Below are positions 29,601 to 37,930 of a stretch of 64,000 nt of DNA, in pieces. The DNA comes from Bacteroidota bacterium (GTDB lineage Bacteria; Bacteroidota; Bacteroidia; Chitinophagales; Chitinophagaceae): positions 1-64,000 of the forward strand of contig JAGWUV010000002.1 in assembly GCA_028875875.1 (NCBI GenBank), read 5' to 3'. Positions within the stretch are counted from its first letter, which is position 1, and each line of letters starts with the position of its first letter. The translations under genes and the position numbers were made by a program. Below the pieces are notes generated by a model, which did not search any database, was not told where the DNA came from, and saw only the letters and a program-made list of their open reading frames with translations.

Positions 29601-30637
29601 TTGGCAGCATCCGCCATCTGGATAGTGGATCCTGAAGATAAGTCACTCCTGGCCCATGATGTCGGCCCAAACGTTACCGTTCCGGTGGGCGTTACGATAC
29701 TACTTAACCTGACACCGTTGATAATATTTTTAATCGCATTAATACCATTTTTTGTCGGGTCATTAGGATAATAATTAGAATTCAAAACAGGTGAAAATGC
29801 CAATGTATAGGTTCCCATATTTTCCTGTTGGTAGTTAAATAGAATAGAATCAACTCCATCAGCCGAAATAATCTTATTTAAATACCAGGAAGATGTTGCC
29901 GGGTTAGATGCACCCGTCTCTACATTGTATGGTAGCGTTGTTTCAATAGGGTTTACCGAACCATTATTACCGGTTTGTCCAAAGTAATACTTCACTCCAT
30001 CAGAAGTAGTAATTACAAAGCCCGTAAAACCAGGGCCAATCTGAAGCGTCGGCTCAATTTTGAAATCAGCTTTCGGTAACAATACGACAGTCCTGTCATC
30101 ATTAAAATAGAATTTGCCGGAATACCCACCAAAGTTGAAAAAATACAAATCCGGCTCACCATCTTTATACCCCCTAACAAAGTTCATATCATCACCGCTG
30201 GTTGAAGGGCTGATATAACTTTGAAACCCATAATCACTATAATACCCATTGGTAACATTATCGTTAGAGATAGTATTATTCCCCCTATCATCCGGTGCTC
30301 CTACTACCGTTCTTGTGATTACACCTCCTGCATTTAATGTCCATCCGGCACCAACCCAACTGGCCTGCTCCTGTACTTTTAACCCACCGGCATGATAGCT
30401 TAATGATATGGGCATTTCAAGTGAACCTGATTTTACAGTATAGATCGGAATATTAATATTGGGAATACCTGTAAAATAACTCACTGGGATATCGCCATAC
30501 TTCCCTAATGAAGCAGCATTAGGTGATGCTATTGATACTCTTCCAATGGTATTACTCGTGTCTTGCCCTTTAACAATATGATGAGTAAAAAGCAGAATAA
30601 AAATTAATGATAAAGAGAAGGTCTTATGTAATCGCAT
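26696..30637 (-). CDS. Exported RHS/YD-like shell protein without obvious toxin tip
   Basis: The protein has 1313 residues with signal peptide MRLHKTFSLSLIFILLF. The N-terminal half resembles SpvB/Tc-like shell domains (GKYGDIPVSYFTGIPNINIP, GAGWTLNAGGVITRTVVGAP, DLYFFNFGGYSGKFYF). YD-type repeats are found near the C-terminus (YEYDALGRLLRTRDMDGNI-like segment around 27040-27140). It ends in a beta-rich domain with no RHS core cleavage motif, so it is not itself a classical toxin. It probably forms part of a cage or a surface complex with the toxin encoded downstream. The partial gene at 1-845 is a relative. Confidence 0.82.
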   Translation of the reverse strand: MRLHKTFSLSLIFILLFTHHIVKGQDTSNTIGRVSIASPNAASLGKYGDIPVSYFTGIPNINIPIYTVKSGSLEMPISLSYHAGGLKVQEQASWVGAGWTLNAGGVITRTVVGAPDDRGNNTISNDNVTNGYYSDYGFQSYISPSTSGDDMNFVRGYKDGEPDLYFFNFGGYSGKFYFNDDRTVVLLPKADFKIEPTLQIGPGFTGFVITTSDGVKYYFGQTGNNGSVNPIETTLPYNVETGASNPATSSWYLNKIISADGVDSILFNYQQENMGTYTLAFSPVLNSNYYPNDPTKNGINAIKNIINGVRLSSIVTPTGTVTFGPTSWARSDLSSGSTIQMADAANTNAFALDNITISGATGFCKKFNFYYGYFYDPTPLNNAYFSGYTVYNIQSDQYRLRLDSIRESSCDSSIVKPAYKFSYFSESVPRKLSFGIDHWGYSNGVTTNSNIAGLVPTYIITDNTGNSTVNNGANRDAAWPAMRGGALQQITYPTGGYTTFDYEPKDQGNYTNTIYTYSNTSIASLTVRMYGQSAYSNSMSFSCNNNQITANVNNSSNYAASLVITDSYGSIVYSNYNIPNANGSTPYTGTIPITLSAGTYTMTISLPNYSNLTGGFSANLTQWQSVPTTTNQTLLVGGLRIKTITSNDGITSNNVVTSYDYKAGGSVSTGFLYSRPTYIQILRNDIMALVWPYDSPNGCASKDGFNGHSYFLTPGSVQPMQNAQGENEGFGEVDVIQSGNGKTIYQYYGSSPWSNSNSDVCVRSITQSSVCDNTIPNYPSAPVPYDFMRGELKYDAAYNQSGQVIKENYHFPVYTTDPLITPGHIATNLPGMYTYTEYNLQTSKKVSDSTVTNIYDPSTGNYETIKQATYYGSAYHTMPTLKNTYSSKGELISSSIKYSFDLRGGSCDGTSDGTATYTSAVNADNSWLSNNINTCSPQVNDATNCKWSVYTQYRLNIQQDRINFINYRRTNFTDPGNNYYNCFQSALSSADATLKPVLQLQNEYVNVPIETSSWKNGALLQSHYTNYGFINGYVYPVSDQLVNLSSPSTTFSPATVSGSSILLDGRYLVENIVNYSQGRVADVTTKAGVTTAYIWGYGNQYPVAKISGANYATASSLVNPSQSTISNMSTTDANMRAALSSLRSGLPSALVNTYTYTPMLGMTSQTDARGYLSTFEYDALGRLLRTRDMDGNIIKQNAYTYAANTGSVASPPPGFNMTVNDNNSTYTGYTVSLTAVSGGNSQSFVINSLGYNSMGPVVPGVYNIVITPPPSNTGGLMAILSISGSSSLYSSGSIATFSNITLGASNYNTINIY

Positions 30638-30709
30638 ATCACTGATTTGATTTAATCCTATAGGTTATTTATTATCAAAATGCATTATTCAACTATCATT
30701 ATTAATGAA

Positions 30710-31948
30710 TCAATAATGCACGATCTTAATGGATTGAGAGATTTTGCCGCAATCAATTTTCAATACATAAGTTCCCGCAGCAATATTTTCAACTGGAATA
30801 GGAAGAGAATAGGTTCCAGCATCAAGTAAACCAGATAGCTTATTATATATCATTAAACCTGAAAGCGTATACAACTGTACATTTACATTATATGCCTTAG
30901 GCAAGGTAAATTCAGCATACAATGTTTTACTGGAAGGATTAGGATAAGCTGATAATTTAAGTTGATTAATGACACTATCCATATTCACCAACCCTTTTCT
31001 CGAAAGGGCCACAAACAAAGGCTTCGAGGGTTCCCCCCTTTGTGGAGAAAACATTTCGACACTCCCTGCTAAAAACACACTGTCATTTTTTTGAATTAAT
31101 TCTAGTTTAGCATCCTGAAATGCGTAATTAATATAGGTATTAGGACTATAATGATCCTTCCTGCCGTATTTGGTATTATCAAACAACAAAGAGTCTCCGG
31201 ATAGCCTGGCTTTGAGTTTTACCGTATCTGCTCCTTCTTCTATCCATTGCCCACTTATGTTGTCCGCATCTGAATTTAAGCTTACTTCTAGTTTTTTCGT
31301 AATGACCATATGTGTACCACTCCAGTCATACTGAATTAACCACCCCTCATAGTCCCCTGTGATAAGTTCTCTCGAGTCAATATGGGGCGTCACTTTATTA
31401 AAGGTGTTTAGAATTTTTTTATCCGGTATGGCAGCATTATGTATTTGATCCATTAAAACCTGAGCGGCTGAATCATTTGAATTTTCAGATTGCTTCATTG
31501 CAAGCTCCAACAAAGCCTGCTTATAACCCAAATCAGCTGATTTTTTTAAATAATACTGCGCAGAATCCTCATTCTTTGGAAGACCATAACCATTACGCCA
31601 ACACAACCCATAAAAATATAAACTATTATCTTTCCCCATTCTTGCTCCCTTTGCAAAAAGGTTGGCTGCTAATGTATAATCCTGCTGGCAGCCCAGTCCT
31701 TTGTAACGCATATATGCAATTGCATATATACTCTGCGGATCGCCCAGATTAGCTGCATTATTAAAATATTGGTAGGCTTTATTATAATCTATAGTAACAC
31801 CATCACCATTCTTGTATTGAATAGCCAGCTTATAGTTCTGTGTTATAATTTTTTGAAGAGAATCATTAGAACCATTTTGTGAATAAAGAGCGTTAACATA
31901 GACAAGCAAAATAGAAAATAGGAGTCTAGATTTTAACATAGCAAGCAT
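30710..31948 (-). CDS. Sel1-repeat protein with type IX secretion sorting domain
   Basis: The protein has 412 residues with a signal peptide (LLFSILLVYVNALYSQ). Sel1-like repeats occur at about residues 35-175 (YKNGDGVTIDYNKAYQYFNN, YKGLGCQQDYTLAANLF, YGLPKNEDSAQYYLK). A beta-rich middle is followed by a C-terminal T9SS sorting domain at about 335-412 (AYPNPSSKTLYAEFTLP, LDAGTYSLPI, AAGTYVLKI). It is thus probably exported by the type IX system to the surface. It leads the toxin operon (72 nt before the RHS-like gene) and may connect the RHS proteins to the envelope. Confidence 0.82.
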   Translation of the reverse strand: MLAMLKSRLLFSILLVYVNALYSQNGSNDSLQKIITQNYKLAIQYKNGDGVTIDYNKAYQYFNNAANLGDPQSIYAIAYMRYKGLGCQQDYTLAANLFAKGARMGKDNSLYFYGLCWRNGYGLPKNEDSAQYYLKKSADLGYKQALLELAMKQSENSNDSAAQVLMDQIHNAAIPDKKILNTFNKVTPHIDSRELITGDYEGWLIQYDWSGTHMVITKKLEVSLNSDADNISGQWIEEGADTVKLKARLSGDSLLFDNTKYGRKDHYSPNTYINYAFQDAKLELIQKNDSVFLAGSVEMFSPQRGEPSKPLFVALSRKGLVNMDSVINQLKLSAYPNPSSKTLYAEFTLPKAYNVNVQLYTLSGLMIYNKLSGLLDAGTYSLPIPVENIAAGTYVLKIDCGKISQSIKIVHY

Positions 31949-32203
31949 TTAGTTTTGACTAAGAGATATGTACTATCTCACATAGCGATTATTTTACAAT
32001 ACTAAAGAGGCAATGAGATTCTGAGTACGTGAAAAAACCCGTGTTTATATTAAAATATAATTAAACAAGAGTAGTATAGTGAATTAATAACGTCACTTTT
32101 ATCTTAACTTTTCTTACATTATTAATTCTATGATAGGTAGTAATCTCTCTATATATCTGTTGTTATTATTTGAACTCATCGAAGTGTAAGGATACAAACC
32201 AAA

Positions 32204-32239
32204 AATTCCATTTATATACCTAACTATACAAATGGAATT
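32204..32239 (-). terminator. Rho-independent terminator of the small gene 32277-32504
   Basis: AATTCCATTT (32204-32213) and AAATGGAATT (32230-32239) form a 10-bp stem. On the minus strand the stem is followed by TTTTGGTTTG. It lies 38 nt behind the stop of the minus-strand gene. The rest of the 328-bp gap 31949-32276 shows nothing else recognisable. Confidence 0.6.
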
Positions 32240-32276
32240 CGATAAATATTAAAATAATAAATGTAATAGAAGTTGA

Positions 32277-32504
32277 TCAACAAGGATCAACTCTCCAATG
32301 AGCAGGCTGTGCTCGATCCTGTAAATGACGCACTCTCGCAACATGTACAGGTCTATATCCCCTATCACATGCATATTGTTTTGCAGAATGTTGAGTTGAA
32401 AATGTTCCATGTACCTCTTCTCCGTTTACTACTATAACAAAATACGATGTAGAGGCATACTCACTACTAGAGTATGGACGATGTTCGATAAATGCTGCTG
32501 GCAT
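32277..32504 (-). CDS. Small Arg/His-rich protein of unknown function
   Basis: This 75-residue protein is richer in G and C than its surroundings and rich in Arg, His, Tyr and Ala. It reads MPAAFIEHRPYSSSEYASTS, then YFVIVVNGEEVHGTF, QHSAKQYACDRGYRPVHVAR. The strand-strand-helix-strand look (a short beta pair, a helix with SAKQYACDRGY, then PVHVARVRHLQ) resembles small DUF2188-like folds. It stands alone with its own terminator. No function is proposed. Confidence 0.6.
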   Translation of the reverse strand: MPAAFIEHRPYSSSEYASTSYFVIVVNGEEVHGTFSTQHSAKQYACDRGYRPVHVARVRHLQDRAQPAHWRVDPC

Positions 32505-32585
32505 AATTTAGATTTTAGTTTAGACTAAGTGTTGAGTATTAAAGCAATTAAATAATGATTTTAAATTCATCGAGGTACCCACTAC

Positions 32586-32617
32586 AGCAAACGCCTATCT
32601 TATCAATAGGCGCTGCT
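32586..32617. repeat. Two-part hairpin in the 510-bp gap upstream of the small gene
   Basis: AGCA (32586-32589) pairs with TGCT (32614-32617), and CGCCTAT (32592-32598) pairs with ATAGGCG (32606-32612), giving a stem interrupted by a small bulge. It lies 82 nt upstream of the 32504 start. The gap 32505-33014 holds no gene that I can support. Confidence 0.45.
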
Positions 32618-33014
32618 ATAAGGATTTGATGCATACTCCCCAATCAATACATCAATAAGCTAATTATCTACGAGAACTTATAAAGATTTAATAAAAACCT
32701 TACTTAATTAAAACACACATAACATATTTTCACTTTCTCTTTTAGAGAAACTCAAACATTTTCATTTTTTCCAATCAAGTCAATAATATTTATGTTACTA
32801 AGATAGAATCGCACGAGGTAGTTCTATGTTTTTTTATGCCAAAAGCAATTTGCTCTATGTCAAACTTTGTCATAAGTAACTATCCAGCCTTTCCAGACCT
32901 ACTGTCATTAGTTTTTCTAGTAGGAACTTAGGTGGCGCTATTAGATTTTCGCTCTAATAAAATGAAAATCTACCTTATACCGGTTTCCAAAAAAATTAAC
33001 TGAAAAAGTTTACA

Positions 33015-33724
33015 CTAGTAAAGAAACTTATCTTTCAGTTTACTCATAAAAGTCTCTTTGTAATTGGGGCTGAGTGGAATAGCAACTTTCTGATTTAAAA
33101 GTTTCATTTCATTATTCTCAACGGAAATTATTTTTTTTAGCGGTACTATGTAAGATTTATGGACCGCATAAACGATGAAGTTGGCAGCCTTTCTTCCATT
33201 TCCCTAAGAGATATATGTGCAAGGATATATTTGGCTCCCATATGGAAAGCAATATAATTGCTTCTACCTTCAATATAATCGATATCGCGAAAATCTATCT
33301 TGACCATTTTCCCCTTATGCTCTGTTCTGACAAAAATATAATCATCATCTATATCCTTTTGCTTACCTGCAGACTCCTCTGCTGAAACACGTTGTATAGC
33401 TTTCGTAAAGCGCGCAAAAGAAATAGGTTTCATTAGATAATCTATAGCATTAAGCTCATAGCTCATGACTGCAAATTCGGAGTATGCGGTACAAAAAATT
33501 ACTTTGATAGTTTCATTTAGGCTGGCTGCCACATCAATTCCACTCATTTCATCCATTTGAATATCTAAAAAAAGCAAATCGATCTGAGTAGTCTTAACTA
33601 TTTCCAACCCTTTAATAGGATTTGTTTCCACCCCTACTAATTGTAATATTGGTATACGCTTAATATAATTTTCTATAACCTTTATAGCAGGCTGCTCATC
33701 ATCAATTACAAAACACTTTATCAT
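33015..33724 (-). pseudogene. LytTR-family response regulator broken near its C-terminus
   Basis: The first frame (33724 to 33146) encodes a receiver domain (IDDE, phospho-acceptor Asp54 in LFLDIQMDEMSG, conserved Lys in YLMKPISF) and the start of a LytTR DNA-binding domain. It then reads SSFMRSINLT and stops. One base further along, the minus strand continues as HKSYIVPLKKIISVENNEMK, then LLNQKVAIPLSPNYKETFMS, to a stop at 33015. This is exactly the missing LytTR end. A single base is lost near 33161-33164. It is a recent mutation or a sequencing error. Confidence 0.85.
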
Positions 33725-33727
33725 ATA

Positions 33728-34831
33728 TCAATTCATGATGTTTAGTTCAAAAGTATAAAACTCTTCCTCCTCAATTGTTCTCATATTGTATTTATCAGGA
33801 AAAGTAACATCAAGCCTCCGGGTAAGATTAGACAACCCTATATTGGAAGAAGATAGCTGTATATTATTTTTCTTTTTCTTATTACGGCAGTAAAAAAAGA
33901 TTTCATGAGGTTTTAGTACTACTTTAACCAGCATCGGGTGTAAGGGATCTTTTAAATCGCCATACTTGAAGGCATTTTCTACAATCGTCATTATTGATAG
34001 TGGAGGAAGCATTTGACCAGCCACCTCCCCTTCTACAACATATTCGATCGTTTTTGAATTCCCAAAGCGCATATTATTAATCTCAAGGAGTGTTTGTAAA
34101 TGTTCCAATTCTTTTTGCACCAATACCTTACCACTTTCATATTCCAGGCTTTCCAAAGAATAACGCATTAATCTTGATAACTTAAGAATGTTATCTGCCA
34201 GGTCTTCCGAATAGTCCATTGCCTGTGAAAAAAGAACATTTAAGGTATTATGTAAAAAATGAGGATTAATCTGCGCTCTTAAAAATGCATATTCATATTG
34301 TATTTTCTCTTTTTGGGCTTTTAATTCTTGTTGTTTCAGAATGGCTATTTCCAACTCACTTTCTATTTTTTCTCTTTCTACAGTCATTTTCTCTTTTTCC
34401 AACGCTTGTAATTCCTTCGATTTTTTAAATGCCTCTCGCACATAGAAATACAAAACAGCATAGGCAAAATATTGCACGTAGCCCATAATAGCCTGTTGGA
34501 TAAAATGATCGAAGCTTGTGGTCGTAAACACCTTAACCCCCCATATAGGAAGTAGATGATAAATGTATACATATGCAATAGTGGCCAGAATAATAAAGAC
34601 AAGGAAAAAAGAAACGATAGTTCCGGCAATTCCATTTTTTTTAGAAAGACCTAGAAAAAACAAACCGCAGTAAAAAGTCAGGGCAAAAGGCAGGATGAAT
34701 AGGACTACACTTAAAAAGTTTATCTTAGGTGTAGTAATTAAATTAGTACAGTAAATAAATAGTGCATAGACTAACCAAGCTATAATGTGCACCCATACAA
34801 ATTTCCGATTGACTTTCATCCATGTTTTCAT
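33728..34831 (-). CDS. LytS/YehU-family sensor histidine kinase
   Basis: This 367-residue membrane kinase has hydrophobic segments in the first 135 residues (about four to five passes), then a long coiled coil (LEKEKMTVEREKIESELEIA). The His_kinase domain has AQINPHFLHNTLNVLF (phospho-accepting His, around residue 196), and an ATPase region (MLPPLSIMTIVENAFKYG, the N box) follows. It should pair with the LytTR regulator encoded 3 nt downstream. Upstream, 9 nt away, is an acyltransferase gene, so the pair is probably co-expressed with it. Confidence 0.9.
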   Translation of the reverse strand: MKTWMKVNRKFVWVHIIAWLVYALFIYCTNLITTPKINFLSVVLFILPFALTFYCGLFFLGLSKKNGIAGTIVSFFLVFIILATIAYVYIYHLLPIWGVKVFTTTSFDHFIQQAIMGYVQYFAYAVLYFYVREAFKKSKELQALEKEKMTVEREKIESELEIAILKQQELKAQKEKIQYEYAFLRAQINPHFLHNTLNVLFSQAMDYSEDLADNILKLSRLMRYSLESLEYESGKVLVQKELEHLQTLLEINNMRFGNSKTIEYVVEGEVAGQMLPPLSIMTIVENAFKYGDLKDPLHPMLVKVVLKPHEIFFYCRNKKKKNNIQLSSSNIGLSNLTRRLDVTFPDKYNMRTIEEEEFYTFELNIMN

Positions 34832-34840
34832 CGACTAAAT

Positions 34841-35989
34841 TCATTTGATTAAAATTACTCCTTTATAAATTAAATCATTCTTTAATTCTTCATCCAGTAA
34901 ATTTATTTGTAGAGGAGATATTATGGAACGAAATAGAAGCTCATAAAGTTCAGCAGGTATCATAAAAGATTCATAAGTCCTCTTCATAAACAAAAAGTAT
35001 TTATTTAATAATGTAAACACGCCATATTCAATAGCATTTAAAATAAAATAGTCTCCGGAAGACGAAATTTCCTTCACAAATTCAGCACTTCTCTCGGACG
35101 GCGGGGTAGGAACAGCAAATTTGTGTAGATACAACCACCCCTCCCATTGTGCAGGCACTTTCTTCACAACTTCTCCTAATATCGAATACATCTTTTGAGT
35201 TGCTGAAATCACAAATTCTTCCCGATCCTGAAATTGCTGAGGAGTTATTACGTCTAAAAAAGTCAACCTGCTTTTTTCCAGTTCTATACGTTCACAAATG
35301 ATAGGAAGAATAGGTGCTTTTGCCAGATAAGCAATATAGGCTATCCCCTTCCTGGCCCTAATATAATTTTCCAGAAACTGTATGGAGATAAGATTATTAT
35401 TAACAGATTCATCCTTCCCGGAACCATTATTCCCATCAATATAAATAACCAGAGATCTACCGGATTTCAGTTCTCGAAGCATTTTCAAACCCGCAGTAGA
35501 CTCTTCTGCATCAATCAATTGAAACTCACTCTCCCTTGAGCTTGGTGAATATTTGTTATAAAGTCGCTGAAAACTGTTTCCCTCAGCTTGCAAAACATTC
35601 GAAGCGATAACTAGCGAGAACTGTACTTGATTTTTAATTAAAAACTGGTTGATAAGCCGGTAAGAACCTGTATGAAAGGTACATATGATAGTACCCCCAT
35701 TTCTTAGCAAAGACCAAGTTTGATCCGTTAAATTTTCAAATTCAGCATCGTATAAACTTTCTTCAAAATTTTGATCTACCTGACTTAATTCCTGATGCAA
35801 TAACAAGTCTTTAAAAATTTTATTATGATCTTCAAATGGAATTGATGGAAGATAATTATGCAAATTGGCACTTACCAGGTTAAACTTGCCATGCAAGAAA
35901 TCATTAGCATAAATATTCAGTTCTGTATCGTATTTTTTTAAAAGTAATTTTTTTTCCTCTGTATATTTTAGCCCTACGCTATTCATCAT
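34841..35989 (-). CDS. LABLAT-type acyltransferase (LpxL/HtrB-like)
   Basis: The start is set at ATG 35989 (382 residues, MMNSVGLKYTEEKK). A longer frame up to 36103 would overlap the peptide gene 36061-36210 and pass through a terminator. Conserved pieces are CTFHTGSYRLINQF, where the His sits in the acyl-transfer motif, LVIYIDGNNGSGKDES and YLAKAPILPIICERIE, followed by PAQWEGWLYLHKF. This pattern resembles lysophospholipid or lipid-A type acyltransferases. It is followed 9 nt later by the LytS kinase. Substrate unknown; acylation of the peptide encoded upstream is a hypothesis. Confidence 0.75.
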   Translation of the reverse strand: MMNSVGLKYTEEKKLLLKKYDTELNIYANDFLHGKFNLVSANLHNYLPSIPFEDHNKIFKDLLLHQELSQVDQNFEESLYDAEFENLTDQTWSLLRNGGTIICTFHTGSYRLINQFLIKNQVQFSLVIASNVLQAEGNSFQRLYNKYSPSSRESEFQLIDAEESTAGLKMLRELKSGRSLVIYIDGNNGSGKDESVNNNLISIQFLENYIRARKGIAYIAYLAKAPILPIICERIELEKSRLTFLDVITPQQFQDREEFVISATQKMYSILGEVVKKVPAQWEGWLYLHKFAVPTPPSERSAEFVKEISSSGDYFILNAIEYGVFTLLNKYFLFMKRTYESFMIPAELYELLFRSIISPLQINLLDEELKNDLIYKGVILIK

Positions 35990-36009
35990 ACTATCTATTT
36001 TAAAAATAA

Positions 36010-36029
36010 AAGGAGCCCAATAGCTCCTT
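36010..36029 (-). terminator. Terminator/attenuator between peptide gene and acyltransferase
   Basis: AAGGAGC (36010-36016) and GCTCCTT (36023-36029) make a 7-bp stem with a 6-nt loop. On the minus strand the stem is followed by TTATTTTTA. It sits 31 nt behind the peptide stop and 20 nt before the acyltransferase start. Partial termination here would give more peptide mRNA than enzyme mRNA. Confidence 0.65.
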
Positions 36030-36060
36030 ACAATAATGATTATGGTTAGATAGAGAATAT

Positions 36061-36210
36061 CTATTGTGGCAATGCAGTGAAACCCGACCCCACAACGATA
36101 CATGAGGTATCATCAAAAAAGGTTAAGATATTTTTAGCTTCTTCTTTTACTAATGATGCGATCGATAGAATAGAAATAGGCGTCTCAAAAATGTTAGTTG
36201 AGGATTTCAT
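36061..36210 (-). CDS. Candidate precursor peptide (49 residues)
   Basis: On the minus strand from ATG 36210 the frame reads MKSSTNIFETPISILSIASL, then VKEEAKNILTFFDDT, then SCIVVGSGFTALPQ and a stop at 36061. It has a helical, leader-like first part and a short C-terminal segment with one Cys, several Ser/Thr and two Gly. It is followed by a terminator and then an acyltransferase, kinase and regulator on the same strand, an arrangement typical of modified-peptide clusters. No family is recognised. It is the most plausible small gene here but unproven. Confidence 0.5.
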   Translation of the reverse strand: MKSSTNIFETPISILSIASLVKEEAKNILTFFDDTSCIVVGSGFTALPQ

Positions 36211-36236
36211 TTTACTTTTTTTAGAGAATTAGGAAT

Positions 36237-36256
36237 GATGTATTTATAAATACATC
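36237..36256. repeat. 20-nt perfect palindrome upstream of the peptide gene
   Basis: GATGTATTTA and TAAATACATC are exact reverse complements with no spacer. The palindrome lies 27 nt upstream of the peptide start. It is a good candidate operator, perhaps for the LytTR or another regulator. Confidence 0.5.
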
Positions 36257-36481
36257 CCAAACCTCCAGGTATCAATAGAGCATATAAAATGAATTCCGCA
36301 AGGCATCATTTATCAAATGCCAAACAAGAAATGCAATATGTTTAGAATTCCCTCAACCTCTATTTTTATTTTCTCATAGACAGATATGCTAAAAATAAAT
36401 GAATACACTAACCTCAGCATCTTTTAATACTAGATAATATTGACATACAATCTTTGGATGCGCAAAACCAGGATAACCTTA

Positions 36482-36661
36482 ATGGAACTTATTGAAGACA
36501 GGAACAAAAAATGTGTATTGATCTTCACCTCTCAATTACCTGTAAATAAATGAGATGATATTATCCGAGAAAATACAATTGCAGCCGCTATACTCGATAG
36601 GCTAACAAATAATACTTATCACGTAGAAGTCAATGGCGAATAAATGAGAGAAAACGAATCA
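36482..36661 (+). pseudogene. IstB remnant (IS21-family helper ATPase, C-terminal end)
   Basis: The plus frame from 36482 reads MELIEDRNKKCVLIFTSQLP, VNK, stop (TGA at 36551), DDIIRENTIAAAILDRLTNN, TYHVEVNGE, stop (TAA at 36641), MRENES. This is the C-terminal part of IstB (consensus SQLPVxxWxxxIGExTIADAILDRLxHxxxRIELxGESMR), with the expected Trp and Ser codons changed to stops. Only debris of an IS21-type element remains. The upstream part is out of frame. Confidence 0.8.
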
Positions 36662-37129
36662 ACAGCAATGGACGTGCGAACTACATATGTTATCAAATGA
36701 TAAAAATCTATTGAAGTCATTAACTAAAAAGACACCTGAACAATTAAGTCTTCGACAACAAAAAAGTAGTTAATGTAATCGGCGCTAACAAATTAATCGA
36801 CCCATTCCTTCTAATTCGATTAAAATATCTTCTCTACTTATACATGGCAGATGATATTCTAATTGTAAAGTAATAGGTCGACTTAAATGGCAATAAATGA
36901 TAAAATAATTTATGTAATATGTTGTATTAAGCAAGAGCCTTAAACTCCATTCCTGAACAAAAAGTTATTACATTGGCTTAATACAGTGATCTTTGAATTT
37001 CGTAAACTAAAATGATTTTTTTCTTGAACAGTCCCCGGCAAAGTGTGAAACTATGATCTCTGATAATAGCTCTACACCTTTGTGTCAGTTTAATTCTACT
37101 ATGCCTTTTAATCAATCCGATTTTAGTTC
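36662..37129. other. 468-bp intergenic stretch
   Basis: This AT-rich stretch between the IstB remnant and the FkbM methyltransferase has no supported gene. It probably contains further decayed insertion-sequence DNA. Nothing else was recognised. Confidence 0.5.
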
Positions 37130-37927
37130 TTAGTTTAGTAAAATATTTTTTGATTTATGGATAAATAGAAAATCACCAAGATCTTTTTCTGATAATAAGT
37201 CTTTAAATAATTTTCCCTTGATAAGGGAAAATCTTTCGTATCCTAGACTTTCCATTAATTCAAAAATAACTTTCTTATTTTCTCCCCATATTTCAATTTG
37301 CAATATGGGAAGATGCTTTTCAATAATTCCCTTTAACTCTGGTAGTACATATTTTTCATACCCTTCAACATCACACTTTATGTAATCAATTTTATTCAAG
37401 TTGTTTAATAATTCTGATCCAATTTTCATATCAGCTTCAAAACAAAATTTATCAGTTAAATTATTTACTGAATTCTCAGAAATACTAGCAATCCCAGTTC
37501 TTAAGTAACCCGAATTCGATGGCAATGTCAGTTGCACTTTTCTATTTTCTAACCCTAAAGCACAACGATAAAGTACACAATGTGAATATTTTTTCAAATT
37601 ACTACTTAATACCTCAAAAAAAATCGGAACAGGTTCTATTGAAACCACCAGACCATCTGGCTTAGTAAGTTCAGCAAAAAGAACAGAAAAATAACCCAGA
37701 TTAGCACCAATATCAACCACACAATCCCCTTTTTTAATAATACTCTTTATAAAATAATGATACTTATATTCAGGAATCGATTTTAGTAAGCCAACTCGGT
37801 AAGAAAGACGAAATAGTAAATAATGAATTCGCAAATACGATCTGAGTGATAAGTACCTGAATAAACTTTTTTTTGCTGACACAATAAAATAATTGGCCAA
37901 CTTCAGGTGAATTTTCCTGAAATGCAT
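37130..37927 (-). CDS. FkbM-family methyltransferase
   Basis: This 265-residue AdoMet-dependent methyltransferase has motif I as CVVDIGANLGYFSVLFAE (about 69-86), motif II VVSIEPVPIFFEVL, IDYIKCDVEGYE (FkbM signature Asp-Val-Glu-Gly) and a C-terminal PILQIEIWG. FkbM enzymes methylate hydroxyl groups of sugars or small molecules. It stands alone between insertion-sequence debris and an inverted-repeat element, so horizontal acquisition is plausible. The substrate is unknown. Confidence 0.88.
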   Translation of the reverse strand: MHFRKIHLKLANYFIVSAKKSLFRYLSLRSYLRIHYLLFRLSYRVGLLKSIPEYKYHYFIKSIIKKGDCVVDIGANLGYFSVLFAELTKPDGLVVSIEPVPIFFEVLSSNLKKYSHCVLYRCALGLENRKVQLTLPSNSGYLRTGIASISENSVNNLTDKFCFEADMKIGSELLNNLNKIDYIKCDVEGYEKYVLPELKGIIEKHLPILQIEIWGENKKVIFELMESLGYERFSLIKGKLFKDLLSEKDLGDFLFIHKSKNILLN

Positions 37928-37930
37928 TTT

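Noticed and set aside
35990-36103. N-terminal extension of the acyltransferase up to 36103
   Set aside because: It would read through a terminator-like hairpin and inside the peptide gene in another frame; ATG 35989 is better.
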